Shown: piece after piece, positions 52,001-62,694 of the stretch | Numbering within the stretch: position 1 is the stretch's first letter | How the letters are laid out: every line of letters begins with the position of its first letter | Source of the DNA: Malachius bipustulatus | Lineage: Eukaryota > Arthropoda > Insecta > Coleoptera > Melyridae | Reading direction: 5' to 3' | Assembly (NCBI GenBank): GCA_910589415.1 | Contig: OU342634.1 | Coordinates: forward strand, 21,945,144 to 22,009,143 | DNA length: 64,000 nucleotides | Made by a program: the position numbers and the translations under genes | Notes under the pieces: generated by a model | What the model was told of the DNA's origin: nothing | Databases searched by the model: none | What the model saw: only the letters and a program-made list of their open reading frames with translations

Positions 52001-52999
52001 GCTAAAACTATGTATCTTTCAAACAAAAAAACATGAACAGCGTTCCTGCTACCCTATCAACAATTACGATCGATTTTAGTGGAGGGTAGGGGTAGTTTCA
52101 CCCCTTCCCGGGTTTTCGTCAAATTATCATGTACATCAGAAGTTAGTACTTTTAATAAGAAATTTATCTACCAAATTTTATCGAATTAGAATGAGCCGAC
52201 TTTGAGCTATTTCAAAAAAACTAAAATTTTTAAAAGACTTTGAAGCCCTCTAACGGACAAACGAAGCACTTTGGTATAAAGATAAGTTTGGTCCGAGCGA
52301 CTTTTTTTTACTTCAGTAATCTGTGGTTGCTCCATGTCCATGGAATATTGGGACACCCTGTATTTTAGTAGCATTGTGAAGAACAAAGAAATTTTAACAT
52401 ATTCGACTGCAGAACGCAGTATTTAACTTCAATTGCGGTTATGTTCGGTATGTTGATAATAAAAAACCCGAATTTGATTGTATTTAAAAAAAAATCTTTG
52501 TTCTACCGAAATTTGGCAACATCTACCGAAATTCACGTCCAAATCTACTGCATTTTAGTCTTCACGGGTTGGCAGCACTGATTAGAATTACTATTACAAA
52601 ATTATTTATCAATCAGCTAATAAGTGAGGGGGACAATGTTTAAATTTAATTATCCTGAAAACAGAAGATGACTAGAAACTGATCTAAGTCAGGTCATTGG
52701 TCACGTTGGGTTTTTCCCCCTGAAATTTTAAGAAAGTAAAAAGATATGGTTTCTTAAAAACTCGATTATCCAAACATGTTTACTGCAGATCTAAATGGAG
52801 CAGTAGCAATCCATGTCTTTATTTTTTATTCACAGGCAATTACCTATAAACATACAAATTCTCAAATTACAGATTAGCTTCTATAACAAACCTGTCTAAT
52901 AGTTCTGAATTCATCCTCTAAGTTATGCGCCCAAACATCCCTGATGCCGCATTCTTCATTGTTTGGATGTTGAGCGCTACCTATCGTAGCGGATGGCAT
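49032..52999 (-). CDS. Pop2: CCR4-NOT deadenylase subunit Pop2/CNOT7 (CAF1), five exons
   Basis: Exons in transcript order: 52892-52999, 50170-50396, 49813-50089, 49242-49382 and 49032-49163 (TGA). They join to 294 residues, against 285 in human CNOT7. The match runs end to end: [97 protein letters not shown] and FFEDTIDD...HLYGLG. The DEDD exonuclease residues are all present: D47, E49, D169, H233 and D238. Known role: shortens mRNA poly(A) tails as a catalytic subunit of CCR4-NOT. The start MPSATIG fits the family. The frame stays open for 79 codons upstream to an ATG at 53236, so a longer form is possible. Intron 1 contains two nested transposons. Confidence 0.97.
50872..52581. mobile_element. 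MITE with TCAGTGCTGCCAACCC ends and TTAGAA duplication, carrying a nested element
   Basis: TCAGTGCTGCCAACCC at the left faces GGGTTGGCAGCACTGA at the right. TTAGAA flanks both ends (50866-50871 and 52582-52587). Just inside are repeated CTACCGAAATTT motifs on both arms. Without the insert at 51172-52360 it would be about 520 bp. It lies in Pop2 intron 1. The superfamily is unclear. Confidence 0.75.
51172..52360. mobile_element. Tc1/mariner-type MITE nested in the previous element
   Basis: 1,189 bp long, TA-flanked, with ends CAGGGTGTCCCAATATTCC and the inverse. The arms are near-identical for over 400 bp (for example TAGGGGTAGTTTCACCCC against its inverse). Non-coding. Confidence 0.9.
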
Positions 53000-53631
53000 G
53001 TCGGCGCCACTTTCCGTGTTGATCAATTGTTGCAGTGGATTCTGAACCCAAATAACGTCAGTATGCGAAGGGCCCCTCACGAACTCCCCCTGTATCTGAG
53101 GCTTTATTAAACTCCAACAGCTAGAGTCTTCGTAGTTATCACTATTGGTTCGGCCGATATCAGAGTTGAATTTCATGAATTCAAATTTTCGTCTGAAATG
53201 CCATTTAATTGAGATTAAGTTCACAGAATGTTGCACAACGTATCAAATTATTACAGCGATCATCCTCATACACTAGGACTATGATGATAAAATTACCAAT
53301 TTAAAAGATCAAGAAACAATAGACACTAACCTCAAATTAGATAATGTATTGTAAAATGTTCGCCGTTTGGCCTTTTTTGTATTGTACGTGTGTTAAAAAT
53401 TAATCCAAGCTAAACTGAATATATTGGGGTGCTTTAAATTTATAATATAAATTGACTTAATATTTCTTTATACCCTCTTTTACTTGTTATTTTTTAATAA
53501 TTATTTTATTTTATTATTTTTTCAACATTTACAATCATTTATACATTCACAATATACAATATGTCACTGTCAATTACATCAATAGTGTCAAGTCCAAAGA
53601 GTCAGAGGAAGAGGAATTAATCTATAGTAAA
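53000..53631 (-). promoter_or_regulatory. 5' region of Pop2
   Basis: Immediately upstream of the start codon. It holds the 5' untranslated sequence and probably the promoter. The first 237 bases are an open frame in phase with Pop2. No core promoter element was assigned. Confidence 0.4.
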
Positions 53632-54324
53632 AAATTGGCAATAAAATAGCGCCCTCCTCCAACCTGGCAAGAACTAATCTTAGCCGACACACAAACCATA
53701 CATACTGTAAGCCAGTACACAAACCGGTCCTATATTTAGCCTTGACACAAATGTCAATTAAAAATTATTGTTCATAAAGTCAATCAACCATACAAATCTA
53801 TTTTAACATTTTATTAAATAAAAATTAGAATATTTTTTACATTCTTTAAGTAGGTAATCATAAAGTTTAATTATTATTTGTAGAGAAACTTAAACTAAAT
53901 AGGTATTACATTTACAATATAACAACTTAATATAATACATAGCAATGTTATGAAGTGCATCTTGCTCTTCCGTCGCGATTGATTTCCATATTCTTCACTC
54001 TTTCATCTTCAGATCTACAACCGTTCTTTTTCTGTTGGACTTTTGAGTCAATAAAAACCTGAATTAAATTTATGTTTTCAACCCTTACTTCATAGAATCT
54101 CTGCATATTTATTGATTATGAATAAAACACTAATGTTTTATTAAATTAAATTATAATTTTGGGTTTTTGACTTGACACGTACATTTCACTTACGCTTACG
54201 ATTGATTTTAGATTTTGATTGTTTCGTATTTGTTCTTTTTAGTAATTTATCCATGGTAACCATGAATGCCAGGAGTAGTTAGTTCCTGGCAGGTTGGAGG
54301 AGGGCGCTGTACTGTTGCCAATTT
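53632..54324. mobile_element. 693-bp foldback element upstream of Pop2
   Basis: AAATTGGCAATAAAATAGCG and CCCTCCTCCAACCTGGCA at the left face TGCCAGGTTGGAGG-like (GGCAGGTTGGAGGAGGGCGC) and TTGCCAATTT at the right. The arms are about 48 bp, with a few mismatches. No coding capacity is seen. Confidence 0.75.
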
Positions 54325-54476
54325 ATCCATTTACAATAAACCCTCTCTTTAGTTCATGCTCCTTGGTCAAGTCTGAGAAGTGGACTTTGACGTATGACAT
54401 TTTATAGGTAATATACAGAAAGTAGTGAAAGTACAGCCTGTTCAAATAAACTTTAAACAATTCTTGCACAGTCGGT

Positions 54477-56720
54477 GATAAAAAAAAAGTCCAAGTAAAA
54501 AACGGATAAGATTTTTGATGAACTTTTGGTAGGTACAAGTTTTCCTTCATTAAACTAATTGTTAACGAACAGGTTATAGAACATAAATCCACAAAAATCA
54601 ATTCTGAGGGTGTGCGGCCCCCCCAAAAACCAATCCCCTTTGGTGAAAAAAGTGTTTTTGCTAATAAGTAATAACTCGTAAATCCTTGGAAATATCAAAA
54701 AATAATCATAAAAATGAATATGAATAATTTTTAGTAGGTATTATAGTGACCTACAAAAAGTTGGCATCATTAGGGTATCTATTTTTTTTTTATTTTTGAC
54801 TAATCAAAAAACTTTGAAAACAGAAAAATCTCTGCTTGCTTGAAAACTTATTTGTCAGATCATGCAGATACACAGAAGAGTATGGTTTTTACTTATCGAG
54901 AAAATAGATGGTTTAAAAAAAATTGAAAAAAAAAGATTTTTTAAATGTTGCATGGAAATTATATAATAAAGAGCAGTGCTATTTTTCAAAAACTAAGCAA
55001 TATTTCGATTTGATTGTTGTCAATTTCAGCCTACTTGATACAGTCTCATGATCTAAAACCAAACCACTTTATTAAAAAAAAAATTCAATTTTTTTAAATT
55101 TAAAAATTTTTACTTAATGTTGAATTGCAATAGGTAAATATTATAAAAGCTTTTAAGATCTGTTATTGCGAAATGGACTATGCAAATTCATTTATTACTT
55201 CTCATTTCTTTGCATATACAGGATTATGCAAATTTCATGGTGTCAGTATATTGGGATATCCTAAACCATAAGAGATAAAGGGTTGCTTAAATTAGAGAAA
55301 AGTTGCGCTATTTTATGGCCATCTCGAATCCGTCAAAACATGCAAGATATCTGTGACCGTTCCTGAAATATACTGAAAAAACTGAAAAATCGAGAAATCT
55401 TATTTTTGGAATATCTTTCTCACCATTGGAAATTAATAAATAATTTTTTGTAGCCTTACATAAGCCGTCATAAGCTATTTATCTGACGTTTCAAAAATTT
55501 TCACAGCCGACTAGATCCCAGAGTTTTCATAGTCAACTTTCGTTTTTCTTATGGCCGCCATATTATTTTTTTATGTCGTTCGATAAGAAAAAAATAATGG
55601 AAACCAAAAACTAATAAACTTCAAAAAATAACTTTAAAAAATTTTTGTTCTTTTTTTTTTTAAAAAAAGACAACTTTTTAGATCGAATATCATAGAGAAA
55701 TTAACAACCTATAAGGCAAGCAGTATGACTTCATATTGGCCTATTTCAGTTAAGAACTATCTGTTTTTCTTTGAAAAAAGAAGAATAAAAATCTTCCAAT
55801 TTTTTTTTCTAAAATTTATTAATTTTTGGTTTACATTATTTTTTTCTTATCGAACGACATAAAAAAATAATATGGCGGCCATAAGAGAAACGAAAGTTGA
55901 CTATGAAAACTCTGGGATCTAGTCGGCTGTGAAAATTTTTGAAACGTCAGATAAATAGCTTATAACGGCTTATGTAAGGCTACAAAAAATTATTTATTAA
56001 TTTCCAATGGTAAGAAAGATATTCCAAAAATAAGATTTCTCGATTTTTCAGTTTTTTCAGGATATTTCAGGAACGGTCACAGATATCTTGCATGTTTTGA
56101 CGGATTCGAGATGGCCATAAAATAGCGCAACTTTTCTCTAATTTAAGCAACCCTGTATCTCTTATGGTTTAGGATATCCCAATACTGACACCATGAAATT
56201 TGCATAACCCTGTATTATTGTTAAAAAAGTGATATTTTGCGACAAAGCAGTTTTGACTTTTTTGATGCAATTCACTTTTAAAGAGAAAATATTTTGAGGG
56301 CTGTTTTTTCCTAGATAGCTACTTGAAACTCCAAACACCACTGTTAATTAATTTTATTTGATACACGCAAAAACACAACTGTGACTGTGCATTCAAAAGA
56401 GGCCACATTATAAATTTTGCTCAAATTTACTTTTGTACCATTAATTCCTGTAAACGTTTTATTAAATTGAATAATTTCAGCGTAAAACATCATTTAGCGT
56501 GTTTTTGTACGAATAAAATTAATTGACAGTGCCGTTTGGAGCATCAAAGTTAGTAGGTAACAATTATTCTGGGATGCGCTGCACCCCCAGAACTGTTTTT
56601 GTGGATTTATGTTCTACAATCTCTTCACTAACAATTTTATTATTGAAGGAAAATCTTCGATAAGATTTATTTTGGTACATTTTTTACTTTACCAACTGGA
56701 TTATTGTACTTTTTTTGTAC
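54477..56720. mobile_element. Older foldback hosting a nested MITE
   Basis: The left arm, about 54477-54625 (AACATAAATCCACAAAAA, GGGTGTGCGGCC), faces the right arm, about 56570-56720 (TTTTGTGGATTTATGTT, GCGCTGCACCCCC). The arms are diverged, with similar TTTTCCTTCA blocks. The interior contains the complete element at 55219-56212. The exact ends are uncertain. Confidence 0.55.
55219..56212. mobile_element. Tc1/mariner-type MITE, 994 bp
   Basis: TA-flanked. CAGGATTATGCAAATTTCAT faces ATGAAATTTGCATAACCCTG. The arms run about 450 bp with few mismatches (TTGCGCTATTTTATGGCCAT and its inverse). Relics of the same family lie at 20815-20860 and 24352-24545. Confidence 0.88.
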
Positions 56721-57301
56721 CCAATGAAAAATGCAACGCAACTGTCAGTTCCACTTGTTCTCTTGTGTAACTTGATTTCATTGCATCTTTTGGCGATGCT
56801 CAACAAAAGGCAATTTGTTATAATAATTGATTGAAGTAACAATAAGAGGGAATTTAATGTTAATTATAAGGAATCTAAGATGAAGAAATGTTAATTTTTT
56901 ACTCTAATTTTTTTGACAAATAAAATAGACTGTCACATTTATTGCTGCAGCATGGAAATCATTGCTCAATTCATAAACCACATTTTTTTTACACTAGGAA
57001 ACTAAAATTGTCCCAGATTTATTTGAACCAAAGTCTCGGAAGATTTATTTGAATAAGAGTCTATTGGATATTCTGATTGGTCTTACACTTGAATTTATGT
57101 AGCTCCTCTTCACTTTTAATACAAATTACAAATCATATTAAAATATATAAAATTTGACAAGTCAAATGGTTTCAAAATTGAGATTTTGATTTCCAAAACA
57201 GTGTTACTCTTCTAGATGTATTCATAGGATAAATCACCAAATAAAATTAACAGATATTTTAATAAATAATAAAGAGAATATTTAGCATTAAAATGAACAT
57301 A

Positions 57302-58106
57302 CAAGGTGTCCAGGTATGAGTGTAAGAGCTACACGTGGCGACCTTCCTTGGACTATTTTGAGTAAAAAATCTTAATACAATAATGCTCTAAACGTCTTCA
57401 CGGTGCCACAGGAGGTCATCAAAGTTAGAAATTCTGGGTCACAAATATGCATATTATTGAACTTCTATTTCTTTTTGCAGTTACGGTTAACATTTTCAAA
57501 GACTTTTGCAAAGTCTTATTTCATTTAATTTTCGTAACAGTGCAATTATTAACTTTTTTAACATTTCTGAAAAAAAAAATTTAGGAAATGTTAAAAAAGT
57601 TAATAATTGCACTGTTACGAAAATTAAATGAAATAAGACTTTGCAAAAGTCTTTGAAAATGTTAACCGTAACTGCAAAAAGAAATAGAAGTTCAATAATA
57701 TGCATATTTATTTTGTGACCCAGAATTTCTAATTTTGATGACCTCGTGTGGCACCGTGAAGAGGTTTAGAGCATTATTGTATTTAATTTTCGTAACAGTG
57801 CAATTATTAACTTTTTTAACATTTCCTAAATTTTTTTTTTCAGAAATGTTAAAAAAGTTAATAATTGCACTGTTACGAAAATTAAATGAAATAAGACTGC
57901 AAAAGTCTTCAAAAATGTTAACCGTAACTGCAAAAGGAAACAGAAGTTCAATAATATGCATATTTGTGACCCAGAATTTCTAATTTTGATGACCTCGTGT
58001 GGCACCGTGAAGAGGTTTAGAGCATTATTGTATTAAGATTTTTTACTCAAAATAGTCCAAGGAAGGTCGCCACGTGTAGCTCTTACACTCATACCTGGAC
58101 ACCCTG
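57302..58106. mobile_element. Tc1/mariner-type MITE downstream of METTL25
   Basis: 805 bp long, TA-flanked. The left end, CAAGGTGTCCAGGTATGAG, faces CTCATACCTGGACACCCTG. Inside, two further palindromes (about 57430-57720 and 57780-57960) carry the same AACTTTTTTAACATTTC and TAACCGTAACTGCAAAA blocks. The element is therefore a multiple foldback. ORFs on both strands are shadows of it. Confidence 0.85.
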
Positions 58107-58275
58107 TATTTAGCTAGGCAACCCATGTGTGATTTATCATTCTATATTATCTAACATTTTTTGATCTTAGTCATATTTAAATAACAGATAAGGGTAGGTA
58201 TATATTTCTAATACCAGATCTTGCACTATTATTTCTGTAAGGTTTCTGAATAAAATAAAACACATTTAAAAAATG

Positions 58276-59685
58276 TCATATTTTCTCAGAATTTATTCCT
58301 TTCAAAGATATCAACCCATAACAACGTGGCGAAATAACTGGATCAAATAAATTCACCAAGTAAGAATTTGAATGCCCTTGTTCTAATAGAAACAATAACC
58401 TATCTGTCAGAATTAAGCTCTCAATAAGTGGAGATACCATGGACCGTAACAGATAAAATATGTGCAACTCATCTAGCATAGGTGTGTATTTTTTAAGGTA
58501 GTTGTTTATTTCATCATCTGATAAATCCAAATCGATTCCCAAAACATTTATCGATTTCCTTACGTAATCTAAAAAATCGGTGCACTTCTTAATTTTCCCG
58601 ACACGTTTTGTTGGTAATCCATGATGACGGTCTTCCAAGATCACTTGTAAGAGAGCTCGATAAAAAATAGATACATTGGGAAGCTCTTGTTTGAAAAAAA
58701 TTCTGTCTACCGACTGAGCTCCGACCATACGAGCTCTCTGACCAAGCACAAACCTTCTCTCATTTAAGCCCTTAGATAGAGGGAATCCAAAAGTACCAGA
58801 ATGTTCTGAAGCATCACTCTCATATTTCTCTGATATCAAATGGTAACAGCAACTAACGTTGCATAACAATTGGATATTTTCATTTTTGTTATATATTTTT
58901 ATAGCTGTAGGCGCTAGGTCTCCACATGTGTGTAATCCTACTAAACCTAAGCTTGTAGGACTTTGTAAAAACGTGTCGTTTACCAACTGTTCAAAATTTA
59001 TGGTTTCATCAACGAATTTCGTAATTTGCTTGTAAAGATTCTGATCATCACTTTCATTTTTATCACCGGTTGCTGGGTATGATTTTAAAGGAGAAGAATA
59101 GATTCCTTTCCATACCCTTGATAATTTCTTAACGCGTTTCATTGCTCCTACAGTATTTATATCAGAAGCATCGACTCCTAGTACTTTAATTTTATGATGT
59201 AACGCTAACGTGGAACTCAAGTATCCTTTACCATCCCCGATATCTATAATATGTGAGACATCCCCTAATTGTTTAATTGCAGCTACCACTCCGCTTAACA
59301 CTTGTACTTCATGAGACTTCTTGGGATTCATGAAAACTTCAATTTTTATTCCTTGCACATCTGCACAACCCCATTGCTGTAATAGTTTATTGAAACTATC
59401 AAGTGAATGACAAATCTGTGTGCAGTGACTCAATGTGAGTGCTTCACATGACTGTACATATTTTTGAAGCCGAGGTACATTCTCATAATCCCGCTTCAAC
59501 ATCTTTTCTAGATAAACTTGCCTATTCATTGTCGCGATTTCATCTCTAATATCGTTTGGGATGTTGCTGATGTATAGGGATTTTGTGAAAAATTCAACCA
59601 TATGACTATTAGCCAGCTGAAGGAGGGGTTGCAGGAATGTTTCCAAGTCTTCCAAGTAACATTTAGCAGCTCTATAATATGGCAT
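58276..59685 (-). CDS. METTL25-family methyltransferase (METTL25/METTL25B-like), single exon, 469 residues
   Basis: One uninterrupted frame. The S-adenosylmethionine-binding motif HIIDIGDGKGYLS is at about 145-157, followed by KVLGVDAS. GLHTCGDL is at about 250-257 and CCYHL at about 279-283, then FPLSK at about 301. The C-terminal block is LIESLILTDRLLFLLEQ...LFDPVISPRCYGLISLK. The N-terminal MNPKKSHEV also fits. These blocks and their order match METTL25 and RRNAD1/METTL25B; which of the two is orthologous is not resolved. Family members have been linked to rRNA or ribosome-associated methylation, but the substrate of this protein is unknown. The motif has Asp (IGDGKG) where many members have Ser. 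The ATG (CAAAATG context) lies 10 bases after the LTO1 stop. The only nearby AATAAA overlaps its own last codons. Confidence 0.92.
   Translation of the reverse strand: MPYYRAAKCYLEDLETFLQPLLQLANSHMVEFFTKSLYISNIPNDIRDEIATMNRQVYLEKMLKRDYENVPRLQKYVQSCEALTLSHCTQICHSLDSFNKLLQQWGCADVQGIKIEVFMNPKKSHEVQVLSGVVAAIKQLGDVSHIIDIGDGKGYLSSTLALHHKIKVLGVDASDINTVGAMKRVKKLSRVWKGIYSSPLKSYPATGDKNESDDQNLYKQITKFVDETINFEQLVNDTFLQSPTSLGLVGLHTCGDLAPTAIKIYNKNENIQLLCNVSCCYHLISEKYESDASEHSGTFGFPLSKGLNERRFVLGQRARMVGAQSVDRIFFKQELPNVSIFYRALLQVILEDRHHGLPTKRVGKIKKCTDFLDYVRKSINVLGIDLDLSDDEINNYLKKYTPMLDELHIFYLLRSMVSPLIESLILTDRLLFLLEQGHSNSYLVNLFDPVISPRCYGLISLKGINSEKI
58292..58297 (-). terminator. Candidate poly(A) signal inside the METTL25 reading frame
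   Basis: AATAAA on the minus strand, about 14 bases before the TGA at 58276-58278. No other AATAAA or ATTAAA occurs on that strand down to 58110. Cleavage at the usual distance would leave almost no 3' untranslated region. Confidence 0.35.
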
Positions 59686-59695
59686 TTTGTTTTAA

Positions 59696-60196
59696 TTAAA
59701 ATGATAATTTATCACTCTCGAAAGTATCGTATTTAAGGTTAACTTGGAGAAGAGCGCAGACTTTTTTGAACTTTGTTCTGATATCTTCCAGTGCCTTTAA
59801 TATGTCCACATCTTCACTATTACACCGGGGAAATGAACTGATCATTTCCAGGACATTTTCAGAGATATTCAAGACTTTTTCATGCACGTCAGGATGTTTT
59901 TCACTAGTACTTTTCAGTTCTCGCGAATAGTGATTTATTATTTCGTAATAGTATCCTAGTTCAGCACCTATTTCAGCTCCTCTATGGTAACCTAAATGAA
60001 ATCCTTCAACATTACCCTCAGCTTTGCCTTGTTGGTAGCCTTCTTTATAACTTTCTCGGATAATGTCTTCTTCGCTCATAAAAATGTTGCAAAATACATC
60101 ATTGATATCTTTCTCGGCGCCGCTTTCTGAAAAGATAATTATAGCACAATTATAGGCCAAACCAAACTCACAACTTGATAACTTACCAGACTGCAT
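59696..60196 (-). CDS. LTO1: LTO1/ORAOV1 homologue, 146 residues, two exons
   Basis: Exon 1 is 60187-60196 (MQS plus one base) and exon 2 is 59696-60126 (TAA). The intron is 60127-60186, GTAAGT...TTTTCAG. The spliced protein begins MQSESGAEKDINDVFCNIF. It carries eight glycines every fourth residue (EGYQQGKAEGNVEG...GAEIGAELG), the deca-GX3 signature shared by Lto1 and Yae1. It then has FPRCNSEDVDILKALEDIRTKFKKVCALLQV, as in human LTO1, and a terminal LSF. Known role: with Yae1, an adaptor that brings ABCE1/Rli1 to the cytosolic iron-sulfur assembly machinery; the C-terminal [LIM]-[DES]-[WF] type tail acts as a targeting signal. The 60-bp intron has no stop in frame. The next gene on this strand starts 10 bases downstream. 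Confidence 0.93.
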   Translation of the reverse strand: MQSGKLSSCEFGLAYNCAIIIFSESGAEKDINDVFCNIFMSEEDIIRESYKEGYQQGKAEGNVEGFHLGYHRGAEIGAELGYYYEIINHYSRELKSTSEKHPDVHEKVLNISENVLEMISSFPRCNSEDVDILKALEDIRTKFKKVCALLQVNLKYDTFESDKLSF

Positions 60197-62263
60197 AACA
60201 GGAATGAATTTATTCTTCTTGGAGTTGGAGTGGAATTAGAAAATAAAATTTTGATAATCCTCTAAGGTATATTGATGACCATTCAATTTTAATGTCCCAG
60301 GGATTGCTAGTTCGTATAATTTACCAAAATATTACGTCTACGAGCCTGTTTCCTGGTTGTTGTAAAATTACCTACTTCAACTTCTTCGAGAATAAAAAAT
60401 TAAATGAGTGATCCACAGGAGTGAGTGATCGAATGAATGAGTAATGAGTGATCTTGTTTTTTTTTTTGTGTTTTAGTTTATTTTTGTTTTCTTTAGGTGG
60501 TGGGGGAGCAAGTGGGGGAGTGTGGAGTTAACAACTATCGTGTCTTGTGTTGTGGAGTTAACTTGTCCACAAAATCCACAGCCGCATGCGCATTATACGT
60601 GTTCCATGTATTCGTGTATCGAATAATGCAATGCAGAGAATTTTATGGATATGGATGACGTCGAGTGATCTGATAGCGATCTTTAAATTTAAAATTCTAA
60701 TTTTGCAAATGGAGATAACCAGAAACAGATTAAAACCGTCTGGGTCAGGTCATTGGGTCATTTCATTGCCAGGTTCTCTCTCCTAGGGATAGGGAACCTA
60801 TATTACCGACACTTAACTCTTACATAGTAATCGTCAATTCGTCAGTGTCGGTACTACAGGTTCCCTACTCTATCCTGACGATTAAAAATAATGATTGGCA
60901 GTGAATTTAGTAGCCGAGTTAACTACTCGGTAATAATGGAAATAACAAAGTGCAAAACTAAAAGTGCTCTGAGCCAAATTAGCGAGCAGATGGAGCAAGT
61001 CATCGTTTCTATTTCTGTAATTTAGGTTATGTTTTATTTATTGTATCTTGTTGTTTTACTCGTTACTGGATGTGGATGGTGGGTTAAAATGTCGGTTACG
61101 TCACTGTTTTGAATAGTTTTGTTTTAGTTTTAGACAGAATTCTAAAATGCCACTGATGGTCTTGAAAATTTGCCACATCAGCTTCAGCAAAAATAAAAAA
61201 TTAATTATTTTATTACTGCGAGTAGTGTGTAACATATACCGTCCCTCCATCCCATCATCTGCTTGAAAATGACGAACACGATTAAGACTGAAAGATGCCC
61301 AATCTCAAGGTTGGTACGACACTTAGCTTAGACAAAGAATGTATGACTCCTTTACAAATGCCTACTTGTTAACTTCATATTATTTGTAAAGTGAAAGTGG
61401 CTAATTTGGGATTTCGAAATGGCGTTTACCATTTTCCAGTTTTCCACCGCGCCCCGCACTCAAACTATCACACGCCTTTCTGGATGTTCTGATTCTACGG
61501 TATTTGTCTAGTCTACTTCTACTTCTACTCGACTGTCTGTCTACTAGCTACTCACTGACCACTGTCACTTTCTGTCTAATCTACTGTCTGATGAGTGTCT
61601 AGTGTCTGTCTAGTCTAGAGTCTACTATTCTTAAATCTAAAAGAAAAGAAACCTATTTTTTCGGTTTATCATCAATATTAATTATTCATCATTATTATTA
61701 TCATAATAAAACATAAAACTAATGGCAATATTTAAACCATGTAATTAAATTAAATTTTTATTTTTTTCAATAAGAGTTTTAGTGCAGTTTTAGCGCTTCT
61801 AGTAGCCCTTAATGATAATAAACCCTGCATTTACATTGTAATGCAAGTAGAAGAATGTTGTTCCTTGTTGATGTACCTATCGGATTTTTCTTTACCTACA
61901 CTTTGCCAATTTTGTTTGAAGGCTATTGAGTAAGGTGAGTTAGGTGCTTCTCTATCTCTAATTACTTTGAAATTCCAATGGCAAAAGTATTCCTTGCATG
62001 CATGACATAATCAATTCGAAGGTCTTTGAATAATAAAATTATTAGGGTTCTTATTTCTTCTTCTTCTAGAAATTCTTATTCTTATGTGGTCTTCAAACTT
62101 CAATCATTATTTTAGTACCTATATCTTCAATAGGTGGTCATCTTTAAAGTTGTTTTTTTTTTAACAATTTTTTCCAGGTAGAATCCAGCTAGAACCATTA
62201 TGAAAGAATGAACTGAAGTGAACATAATTTGCCCTGATTTGTGATAAATAACAAGTTATAAAA
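60197..62263. promoter_or_regulatory. Divergent 5' region between LTO1 and the membrane-protein gene
   Basis: Both promoters should lie here. Visible pieces include GAGTGATC-type tandem motifs at about 60402-60450, a hairpin at 60783-60878, and a CTGTCTA/GTCTAGT-rich low-complexity stretch at about 61496-61634. There is also a possible untranslated-exon acceptor, TTTTTTCCAG, ending at 62177. A short upstream ORF (ATG AAA GAA TGA) precedes the start at 62264. Confidence 0.45.
60783..60878. repeat. Inverted repeat (hairpin) about 95 bp
   Basis: GGATAGGGAACCT...TTACCGACAC faces GTGTCGGTA...AGGTTCCCTACTCTATCC, with about 30-bp arms and a few mismatches. It may be a degraded MITE. Confidence 0.6.
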
Positions 62264-62381
62264 ATGATAGATCGTAAGACAAAAAATGGTTGGGGTTCAA
62301 AACAAGCCAAATTGCTTTTTGCAGTAATGATATTTTTCATTGTGATAATGGTATGGAAGTTCCGAGAAACGGATGCAACAG
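62264..62381 (+). CDS. First coding exon of a type II membrane protein (continues beyond window)
   Basis: ATG at 62264; 39 codons plus one base, then a strong GTAAGG donor at 62382. It encodes a basic, Lys-rich cytoplasmic head (MIDRKTKNGWGSKQAK). A single hydrophobic segment follows (LLFAVMIFFIVIMVW), then a charged stem (KFRETDAT). This is the layout of Golgi-resident type II enzymes such as glycosyltransferases, but no catalytic domain is in the window, so the identity is open. No following exon was found up to 64000. Confidence 0.6.
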
Positions 62382-62694
62382 GTAAGGAATTTAATGTCAA
62401 GTAATCCCTGTAAATTTAGGGACGGAGGCATGTAACATTTTTCTATTTTTCCTATGAATAATTTGCTAAATAATGAAAATATTAAATATTATTAGAACAA
62501 TGGTTTCTCTTCCTGGAACGTCCTAAGGAGAATATTATTGTTAAGTACCTGTTTTTTTGATTGCAATATTGTGACCAAAAGAACACGGTTGATGCCAGTT
62601 TTAGAATAAAGCGATGTTGCCAAACCTATTTTTAAAAATCAGGACACCAAGTAATAAATGTTGTTTACTGTGATTTAAAAGTTGAATTTTTTCT

